DNA of 11,794 nt from JBEKHI01 sp050012355 (GTDB lineage: Bacteria > Actinomycetota > Actinomycetes > Streptosporangiales > Streptosporangiaceae), in contig JBEKHI010000267.1 of the NCBI GenBank assembly GCA_050012355.1, positions 1 through 11,794 on the forward strand, in the 5' to 3' direction. The translations under genes and the position numbers were made by a program. Below the pieces are notes generated by a model that made no database searches, had not been told where the DNA came from, and worked only from the letters and a program-made list of their open reading frames with translations. Shown here piece after piece: positions 5,897 to 11,794 of the stretch (the first letter of the stretch is position 1; each line of letters starts with the position of its first letter).

Positions 5897-8494
5897 GTGG
5901 AGAAGCAGTACGAACAGTTTTGTCTAGCCGACCCGCTCTTCTACGATCACCCATCTCACGACCGCAAAAGGCGCGAAATCTTTACGGCCGCGAGCCGCGC
6001 ACTGCCCGCAGGCTGGCGCAACGAGCGCGTCGGCGACTGGATGGCAGCGATGCCGCCGACGACGGAGATGACGACGGAGATCCCGCAACAGGGGTGGAAG
6101 ATCCACATATCCGCGACCCTCGAGAACTCCGACGACACAATTACCCAAGCGTGGGACTACTGCGTATCGCGGGGTATTAACTTTAAATTTCTCCCCGCCA
6201 AGATGTCTGTGCTAATGCACAATGCCAAATACGCTCCGCGCGGCTCAAGCGGGAAGGTCGTCACGATTTACCCGGCTGATGAGACAGAGCTCGAGCGTGT
6301 TCTCGTAGAACTCGACGAGCTAATCGGCGGTGCGGCCGGACCGTACATCCTGAGCGACCTGCGCTACGGCGACGGTCCGCTGTACGTGCGCTACGGCGGT
6401 TTCGTTGAGCGGCACTGCCTGGATGCGCGCGGCACGCTGGTCCCGGCGATCGAGGACGCTAGCGGGGAACTCGTGCCCGACCTACGACCGCCGGTGTTCA
6501 AGGTCCCGTCGTGGGTGCGGCTGCCCGGATTCCTCGAACCTCAGCTGGCCGCGCGGAACTCGGCCACCATCGAGGATCTCCCCTATCGGGTTGAGCACGC
6601 GCTGCACTTCTCCAACGGCGGCGGGGTCTACGAAGCAACCGACAAACGAACCGGTGCGCGGGTGGTGCTCAAGGAGGCCAGGCCGTACGCGGGGCTGGCG
6701 GCCGATGGCAGCGACGCGGTGGACCGGCTACGGCGCGAGCACGAGTTCCTCAGCCGGCTCTCCGGCCTGGGTATCGCGCCCGAGCCGCTCGGCTACTTCG
6801 AGGTCGGCGGGCATCACTTCCTCGCCGAGGAGTTCGTCGAGGGAGTCACGCTCAACTCGTGCTACGCCGGGCGTTACCCGCTCACGGGCGCTGACCCCGA
6901 TCCCGGCCGGGTCGCCTCATACACGTCATGGGCGCTGCGGATATGCGCGTCAGTTGAGCAGGCCGTGACCGCGATGCACGAGCGCGGCGTGATCTTCAAC
7001 GATCTACACATGTTCAATATAATGATTAGGCCTGATGACAGCATCGCGTTCATCGACTTCGAGGCCGCTAGCCGGGTCGACGAGGGCAGACGGCTGACCG
7101 TCGGCAATCCGGGATTCGTCGCTCCGCGTGACCGCGCTGGCCGCGCGGTCGACACCTACAGCACGGCCTGTATCCGGCTGGCGATGTTCATGCCGCTGAC
7201 GACCCTGTTCGCGCTTGACCGCAACAAGGCGGCATCGATCGCGGCCGTCGCGGCGGAGCAGTTCCCGGTACCCGCCGCCTTCCTCGACGACGCGGTGCGA
7301 GAGATCACCCAGTCCAGAACGCCCGGCCACCGCGACCCGAAGCCGCTTAGCGAGCACGAGCTCAGCTGGGATTCGGTTAGCGAGCCGCTCATCCGCGCCA
7401 TCTTGGCCAGCGCCACGCTGGATCGCGAGGACAGGCTGTTCCCCGGCGATATCGAGCAGTTCAGGAGGCCGGGAGGCGGGCTGGGGCTCGCCAACGGCGC
7501 GGCCGGGGTGCTCTATGCGCTGTCAGAGACAGCCGGGGTGCGAGTACCTGACTACGAGGAATGGCTCATCGCCCGGGCGGCCGCCCCAGTTCGGAGCACC
7601 GGGCTGGGACTGTACGACGGGCTGGCCGGCGTCGCGTACACGCTCTCCCGCCTGGGCCATACCGAGGCGGCGCGCAAGACGACGGACTTGTGTCTTGGCA
7701 ACCACTGGGAACGACTGGGCTCTGACCTGCTCACCGGCCTGCCCGGATTCGCGCTGGCCATGCTGGACCTCGCCGATTCGCTGGACGAACCAGCCGCGCG
7801 TGAGGCCGGGTTCAAGATCGCCGCGATCGTCGCGGACCGCGCCGGAAGGCAGGAACAGCGCGGACCCGCTGGGCTGCTGCGCGGTGCCTCGGGGCGGGCG
7901 CTGCTCTTTCTCCGGTTGTACGAGCGCACCGGCGACCCGGCCTATCTGGATAGCGCCGAGACCGCCATCCGCTCCGACCTGAGCCAGTGCGTCACCGATG
8001 AGAAGGGGGCGCTCCAGGTTGACGAGGGCTGGCGAGTGCTGCCCTATCTCAACGCCGGGAGCGCGGGCATCGGCATGGTTACCGACCTGTTCCTCGCACA
8101 CCGGCAGATCGACGCCTTCGCCGAGGCTTCGGCCGCGATACATATCGCCGCTCGGTCCGCCTTCTACGTGCAGGCTGGCCTGTTCAACGGGCGCGCCGGG
8201 ATGATCCTGTACCTAGCCTCCCGGGACCGGCAGGACAGCCACGTCGCCGCGCAGGTGCGCAGGCTCGCGTGGCACGCGGTCGACTACGGGGACGGCCTGG
8301 CCTTCCCCGGCGACATGCTGCTGCGGCTGTCGATGGACCTGGGTACCGGTACCGCCGGCGTGCTGCTCAGCGTCGGAGCCGCCCTAGCACCGGGAAGAAC
8401 CCCGACGCTTCCGTTCCTCGGACCCCCCATAAGCCTCCCTGGAGAGCAAGTTGTCCAGGGATCCATAAAAGAACCAGTCAAGGTAAGGAGGTGA
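5897..8494 (+). CDS. lanKC: Class III lanthipeptide synthetase LanKC (RamC-like)
   Basis: This 865-residue enzyme is expected to phosphorylate and eliminate core serines and cyclise the precursor at 8500-8622. The lyase-like N-terminus opens EKQYEQFCLADPLFYD, with GWKIHIS (His70), FKFL (Lys97) and GPYILSDLRYGDGPLYVRYG. The kinase domain has a glycine loop GGGVYEA (241 on), VVLKEARPY (Lys259), catalytic loop FNDLHMFNIM (Asp369, Asn374) and FIDFEAA (Asp387). From about 525 a LanC-like alpha-toroid follows (GLANGAAGVLYAL, GLYDGLAGVAY). Its usual Cys, Cys and His zinc ligands are absent: YLNAGSAGIG and GLFNGRAG stand in their place, the class III pattern. GTG 5897 is chosen because GGAG lies five bases upstream and the family's N-terminal motif begins there; an in-frame ATG-led extension from 5693 lacks coding character. 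The stop lies inside the ribosome site of the precursor gene. Confidence 0.95.
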   Translation: MEKQYEQFCLADPLFYDHPSHDRKRREIFTAASRALPAGWRNERVGDWMAAMPPTTEMTTEIPQQGWKIHISATLENSDDTITQAWDYCVSRGINFKFLPAKMSVLMHNAKYAPRGSSGKVVTIYPADETELERVLVELDELIGGAAGPYILSDLRYGDGPLYVRYGGFVERHCLDARGTLVPAIEDASGELVPDLRPPVFKVPSWVRLPGFLEPQLAARNSATIEDLPYRVEHALHFSNGGGVYEATDKRTGARVVLKEARPYAGLAADGSDAVDRLRREHEFLSRLSGLGIAPEPLGYFEVGGHHFLAEEFVEGVTLNSCYAGRYPLTGADPDPGRVASYTSWALRICASVEQAVTAMHERGVIFNDLHMFNIMIRPDDSIAFIDFEAASRVDEGRRLTVGNPGFVAPRDRAGRAVDTYSTACIRLAMFMPLTTLFALDRNKAASIAAVAAEQFPVPAAFLDDAVREITQSRTPGHRDPKPLSEHELSWDSVSEPLIRAILASATLDREDRLFPGDIEQFRRPGGGLGLANGAAGVLYALSETAGVRVPDYEEWLIARAAAPVRSTGLGLYDGLAGVAYTLSRLGHTEAARKTTDLCLGNHWERLGSDLLTGLPGFALAMLDLADSLDEPAAREAGFKIAAIVADRAGRQEQRGPAGLLRGASGRALLFLRLYERTGDPAYLDSAETAIRSDLSQCVTDEKGALQVDEGWRVLPYLNAGSAGIGMVTDLFLAHRQIDAFAEASAAIHIAARSAFYVQAGLFNGRAGMILYLASRDRQDSHVAAQVRRLAWHAVDYGDGLAFPGDMLLRLSMDLGTGTAGVLLSVGAALAPGRTPTLPFLGPPISLPGEQVVQGSIKEPVKVRR
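8485..8494 (+). promoter_or_regulatory. Perfect Shine-Dalgarno of the precursor gene
   Basis: AAGGAGGTGA is fully complementary to the usual 3' end of 16S rRNA and stands five bases before the precursor ATG. Its last three bases are the lanKC stop codon, so ribosomes ending lanKC release directly on this site. This is the strongest ribosome site noticed in the window and fits a need for much precursor per synthetase. Confidence 0.9.
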
Positions 8495-8499
8495 AAGAT

Positions 8500-8622
8500 A
8501 TGGCAATTCTCGACATGCAGGACATGCAGTCGCGCGAGCGCTGGGGCGGCGGCCCCGGTGGCGGCAGTGACTTCAGTCTGCTGCTCTGCGACAGCACCCT
8601 CAGCACGCTTCTATGCGTGTAG
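8500..8622 (+). CDS. lanA: Class III lanthipeptide precursor (SapB-like)
   Basis: The 40-residue peptide starts MAILDMQDMQSRERW, continues with the hinge GGGPGGG (16-22) and ends SDFSLLLCDSTLSTLLCV. The short leader has the hydrophobic ILDMQ stretch that class III synthetases recognise (compare LFDLQ in RamS). The core holds two exact S-x2-S-x3-C motifs, Ser23/Ser26/Cys30 and Ser32/Ser35/Cys39, the pattern turned into labionin or lanthionine plus dehydroalanine. It is close to SapB (SRASLLLC then SSLSITTC), a surface-active peptide that aids aerial growth in Streptomyces. It differs in having only Asp31 between the motifs and a glycine-rich hinge. The cleavage site is unknown; the hinge is the likely place. 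The gene lies five bases after lanKC and is followed by a hairpin. Confidence 0.95.
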   Translation: MAILDMQDMQSRERWGGGPGGGSDFSLLLCDSTLSTLLCV

Positions 8623-8633
8623 TTCTGAAGCAC

Positions 8634-8678
8634 CTGGTACCGGCGGGGAGCGCGAGTCCCGCCCCCCGCCGGTACCAG
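8634..8678 (+). terminator. 15-bp hairpin after the precursor gene (attenuator?)
   Basis: CTGGTACCGGCGGGG (8634-8648) pairs perfectly with 8664-8678 around a 15-base loop, starting 11 bases after the precursor stop. There is no following U-tract. Because transporter genes on the same strand follow at once, it is more likely a partial terminator or an RNA 3'-end stabiliser that raises precursor mRNA over transporter mRNA than a full operon end. This role is inferred from position. Confidence 0.75.
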
Positions 8679-8725
8679 CACCTGTCTCTCCATTATGCGC
8701 CATGACACCCGGGGACGCACCTGCC

Positions 8726-10456
8726 ATGTCCGTAGCACCGCAGCTCAGTGATGCTGACCGGCTGCTGCTGCGCACCGCCCGGCGGGGCGGCTGGTGGCTC
8801 GCCCTGCTGGCCGCCGCGTCGCTCGCGATGGCCGCGGCGCAGGTGCTGCTGCCCGCGGCGATCGGCTACGCGGTGGACGCGGCCATCGCGAAAAGCCCGA
8901 CCCGGGAGTGGCTGGCCGCCTGCGCGGCGCTGGTCCTGGTCATAGTCGTGGCCGAAGGCGCGACCGCGCTAGCCACCGGCACGTCCACCGCGGGTGCTAC
9001 GGCGCGGCTGCGCGTCATACTGGCCGGCCACGTCATCGGCCGCGGTCCCGAACTGCTCGGGTCCTTCAGTACCGGGGACACCGTCAGCCGCATCGTGGGC
9101 GGAACCTCTGACGCGGGCATCGGTCCGGTGAGCGCGGTCCTAGCGGTGACCTCGGTGATCGCTCCCGTCGCCAGCGTCGTCGCCCTCGGACTGATCAGCC
9201 CCTGGCTAATGGTTGCCTTCGTCGCCGGTTTCCCGCCGCTGGCCATGGTGCTGCGCGGGTTCGTCCGCGACTCCTCTGACATCAGCGCGGCCTACGGGCG
9301 CGCTCAGGGAGCGATCGCGGGCCGCTTGTTTGACGCCCTGACCGGAGCGCGAACCATCGCCGCCGCCGGCACCCAGGAAGCCGAACGCGGCCGGATACTC
9401 ATCCCGCTGACCGACTTGCGCGCCCAGGGCGATGCCTCGTGGCGGATCCAGGCGCGAGTCGCGGCTCAGGGGATGATCATCGTGCCGGTCATGCAGGTGG
9501 TCGTGCTCGCGGTGGCGGGCCTGCAACTCGCACAGCACCGGATCTTGCCTGGTGAGCTGATCGCTGCCAGCCAGTACGCCACGCTCGCGGCGGGAGTCGG
9601 CGCGGCTCTCGGCCAGCTCAACCGGATCGGTCGCGCGCGCGGCGGTAGCAGGCGCGCCGCCGGGCTGCTCACGCGGGAACCCGCGGCGTACGGGATGTGC
9701 CACCTGCTGCCGGGCACCGGGGAAATGCGATTCCGCTCGGTGACGGTGCGGCGCGACCAGGACGTGGTGCTTCGCGACCTCGACCTCACCATCCCCGGCG
9801 GCTCGGCGGTCGCCATCGTCGGCCGGTCGGGTACTGGAAAGTCGACGCTGGCGAGCGTCGCCGGGAGGCTGACCGACCCGGACGAGGGCGAGGTGATCCT
9901 GGACGGACGCGATCTGCGCCGCTTCACGCGAAACGCGCTGCGCACCGCCGTCGTGTACGCCTTTGAGCGTCCGGCGCTGTTCGGCGATACGCCGGAGGCG
10001 GCGATCAGCTTCGGCGCCTGGCCCCCATCGGACGCCGACCTGGTGTCCGCTACCAAGGCCAGCACCGCCGAGACTTTCCTGGCGCGTCTCCCGGACGGCA
10101 GGCGGTCCCCGCTGGATGAACTGGCGCTTTCCGGCGGCGAGGTTCAGCGGCTCGGACTCGCACGCGCGTTCGCCCATGCCGGCCGCGCGAGGCTGCTGAT
10201 ACTCGACGACGCCACCTCGAGCCTGGACACCGCGACCGAGATGCTGGTCAGCCAGGCGCTCGCCGGGCAGATGAGCGATCGCACCCGGCTGATCGTGGCG
10301 CATCGCGCGACAACGGCGGCCCGTGCGGATCTGGTCGCCTGGCTGGATGACGGACGGCTCCGTGCCCTGGCGCCGCACCATGAGCTATGGGCCGAGGCTG
10401 ACTATCGCGCGATCTTCCGCACCGAGACGCACACCGAAGCGGACGCGGCATGCTGA
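8726..10456 (+). CDS. ramA: ABC exporter half-transporter (RamA-like)
   Basis: The 576-residue protein joins an N-terminal membrane domain to a nucleotide-binding domain. About six membrane segments are visible, the first being WWLALLAAASLAMAAAQVLL and the last near ASQYATLAAGVGAALGQL. ATPase motifs are Walker A GRSGTGKST, signature LSGGE, Walker B LLILDDATSSLD and H-loop IVAHRATT. The residue after the Walker B aspartate is Asp instead of the catalytic Glu, and the Q-loop position reads FERPALF instead of a Gln-containing loop. Such changes mark the degenerate site of heterodimeric exporters, so it should work with the next gene. Its order behind lanKC and lanA matches ramA, and it likely exports the modified peptide. 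ATG 8726 is chosen for GGGGA ten bases upstream; ATG 8702 is in frame but has no ribosome site. Its end overlaps the next start by seven bases. Confidence 0.93.
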   Translation: MSVAPQLSDADRLLLRTARRGGWWLALLAAASLAMAAAQVLLPAAIGYAVDAAIAKSPTREWLAACAALVLVIVVAEGATALATGTSTAGATARLRVILAGHVIGRGPELLGSFSTGDTVSRIVGGTSDAGIGPVSAVLAVTSVIAPVASVVALGLISPWLMVAFVAGFPPLAMVLRGFVRDSSDISAAYGRAQGAIAGRLFDALTGARTIAAAGTQEAERGRILIPLTDLRAQGDASWRIQARVAAQGMIIVPVMQVVVLAVAGLQLAQHRILPGELIAASQYATLAAGVGAALGQLNRIGRARGGSRRAAGLLTREPAAYGMCHLLPGTGEMRFRSVTVRRDQDVVLRDLDLTIPGGSAVAIVGRSGTGKSTLASVAGRLTDPDEGEVILDGRDLRRFTRNALRTAVVYAFERPALFGDTPEAAISFGAWPPSDADLVSATKASTAETFLARLPDGRRSPLDELALSGGEVQRLGLARAFAHAGRARLLILDDATSSLDTATEMLVSQALAGQMSDRTRLIVAHRATTAARADLVAWLDDGRLRALAPHHELWAEADYRAIFRTETHTEADAAC

Positions 10457-11794
10457 TCGCCAGCCTGCGGCGCAACCCGCGGAACGCTGTCTGGCTCATC
10501 GTGTGGTCGTGTGTGCAGGCACTCCCGTCGGTCGCCTCCGGATGGGTCGTCGCGGAGGCCACCGCCGCGTTCCTGGCGGGGCACCCGGCGAAGGGTACGG
10601 AGTGGCTCGGCGTGCTGGCGGTCGCCGCCGTCGTGGGTGCGTTCGGGACCAGGCAGTCCTACCTCAGGCTCGGCGCCATCGTGGAGCCGCTCCGCGACGA
10701 CCTGGTGGAACTCATCGTCAGGGGCGCCCTCGCACACTCGACCCAACCCGGTAAGGCGCCCGATACCGGGGCGGTGGGCCGGATGACGCACCAGGCCGAG
10801 ATCGTCAGGGACTGCTACGCGGGCGTGCTCATGGTGGCCTTCATGTTCGTCTGCACGGCCGGAAGCTCGCTCGCCGGGCTGATCACCCTCGTCCCGGCGG
10901 CACTCCCATACGTCATACCGCCGATGCTGGTCGCGTTGCTGATCCTGCGCTTGATGCTGCGCCCGTTCGCCGTCCGGCAGCGCCGGTCGGTCATCGGCGA
11001 GGAGACCGTGGCCGGCGTCGCCGCCAAGGCGGTGTCTGGCCTGCGGGACGTCACCGCCTGCGGGGCCGAGGACCCGGTGCTCGGGGAACTCACCGCTGTC
11101 ATCGAGCGGCAGGCCGCCGCGAGCAGATCGGTCGCGCGGATCTCAGCGGCGCGGCTGATCTTCATCACGGCCGGCGGCTGGCTGCCACTGGTGCTCGTGC
11201 TGGTGGCCGCGCCGTCGCTGCTGCACGGCGGGCTCAGCCCGGCTCATCTCATCGGCGCCATCGCCTACATCAGCGGCACCCTGCGAGCGACTCTCTACAC
11301 CTTTTCCCAGGGCGTCGGGGCCAGCATGGTCCGGCTCACGGTGACGCTGGAGCGCATCGTCGAGGCGAGCACCGTCGAGCCGGCCGATGAGGCGCCGTCC
11401 GTCGCCGGAATCCAGCGCGCCCGATTCGGTGACATCAAGCTCAAGGACGTGGCGTTCAGCTACGGTCAGCACGCCGAACCGGTCCTCCGCGACCTGAGCC
11501 TCGACATCGCACCTGGCGATCATCTCGCGATCGTGGGCCCGAGCGGCGTCGGGAAGTCCAGCCTGGCAGGCCTGCTGGCGGGCATGCTGCGACCCACGGA
11601 CGGCGAGATACTGCTGGACGGGGAGGCGGCCCCGCTGCAGCCAGGCGAGCGCGTCCTCATACCCCAGGAGGCGTACGTCTTCGCCGGCACGCTCGCCGAG
11701 AACATCCGGTACCTGCGCGACGCCGACGACCAGCCGTCCGTGGCCGAACTGGACGCGGCGGCGGAGGCCGTCGGGCTGAGCCCGCTGGTCACGC
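10450..11794 (+). CDS. ramB: ABC exporter half-transporter (RamB-like), 3' end outside window
   Basis: The first 448 codons are present. ATG 10450 lies in the overlap ATGCTGA with the previous stop, so translation is coupled and the two subunits should be made in equal amounts. The N-terminal part begins MLIASLRRNPRNAVWLIVWS and has several hydrophobic stretches, for example EWLGVLAVAAVVGAFG, VLMVAFMFVCTAGSSLAG and WLPLVLVLVAAPSLL. The nucleotide-binding domain begins near KLKDVAFSYG. Walker A is GPSGVGKSS and the Q-loop reads VLIPQEAYVFAGTLAENI, with the normal Gln that the partner lacks. Signature motif, Walker B and H-loop lie beyond the edge, so it is unknown whether this subunit supplies the intact catalytic glutamate, as predicted. 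It most likely forms a heterodimer with the preceding protein for lanthipeptide export. Confidence 0.93.
   Translation, partial: MLIASLRRNPRNAVWLIVWSCVQALPSVASGWVVAEATAAFLAGHPAKGTEWLGVLAVAAVVGAFGTRQSYLRLGAIVEPLRDDLVELIVRGALAHSTQPGKAPDTGAVGRMTHQAEIVRDCYAGVLMVAFMFVCTAGSSLAGLITLVPAALPYVIPPMLVALLILRLMLRPFAVRQRRSVIGEETVAGVAAKAVSGLRDVTACGAEDPVLGELTAVIERQAAASRSVARISAARLIFITAGGWLPLVLVLVAAPSLLHGGLSPAHLIGAIAYISGTLRATLYTFSQGVGASMVRLTVTLERIVEASTVEPADEAPSVAGIQRARFGDIKLKDVAFSYGQHAEPVLRDLSLDIAPGDHLAIVGPSGVGKSSLAGLLAGMLRPTDGEILLDGEAAPLQPGERVLIPQEAYVFAGTLAENIRYLRDADDQPSVAELDAAAEAVGLSPLVT

Noticed and set aside
8558..8725. Long N-terminal extension of the first exporter
   Set aside because: It would overlap the precursor gene out of frame and cross the hairpin; the membrane domain begins after 8726 and the extension is Pro/Arg/Ser-rich.
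9206..10381. Minus-strand ORF of 391 codons opposite the first exporter
   Set aside because: It lies wholly within a gene with complete ABC motifs on the other strand.

Overview
The window is high-GC DNA with the codon bias, GTG/TTG starts and protein families of an actinomycete. The genus cannot be fixed from the sequence. All genes right of 2.38 kb point rightwards.

Layout. Positions 1-147 hold the 3' end of a glycoside hydrolase (GH43-type C-terminus). A short gap without a convincing gene follows. On the minus strand, 344-2326 is a two-gene unit: a small actinobacterial protein ending in an ARDIHG-type motif, then an AidB-type acyl-CoA dehydrogenase. From 2383 to 4685 a solute-binding-fold protein without a signal peptide and a class A flavin monooxygenase are coupled by an ATGA overlap. 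At 4757-5362 is a small LuxR/NarL-type regulator whose receiver has lost its phosphorylation residues and which carries an early TTA codon. From 5363 to 5896 there is a 534-base gap. Its GC-rich left half contains three hairpin-forming inverted repeats, one a 22-bp perfect repeat. Its AT-rich right half is the likely promoter and leader of the next operon.

Core of the window. Positions 5897 to 11794 form a class III lanthipeptide operon in the order known from the SapB (ram) and AmfS (amf) clusters: lanKC synthetase, precursor peptide, ABC exporter A, ABC exporter B (cut by the window edge). The precursor, 40 residues and too short for routine gene calling, lies at 8500-8622. Its last 18 residues hold two exact S-x2-S-x3-C motifs. 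The synthetase has the usual lyase, kinase and cyclase-like parts, and the cyclase part lacks the zinc ligands of LanC, as expected for class III.

How the genes work together (inference). The regulator would switch on the operon from the AT-rich region. LanKC would phosphorylate and dehydrate the four core serines and close two labionin or lanthionine rings. The two overlapping half-transporters would export the product. A perfect Shine-Dalgarno before the precursor and a 15-bp hairpin just after it would favour precursor over transporter expression. No leader peptidase is visible. This is a new member of a known family rather than a new system. The points most worth following are the precursor's one-residue inter-ring linker and glycine hinge, the pseudo-receiver regulator with its TTA codon, the hairpin block, and the solute-binding protein/monooxygenase pair.
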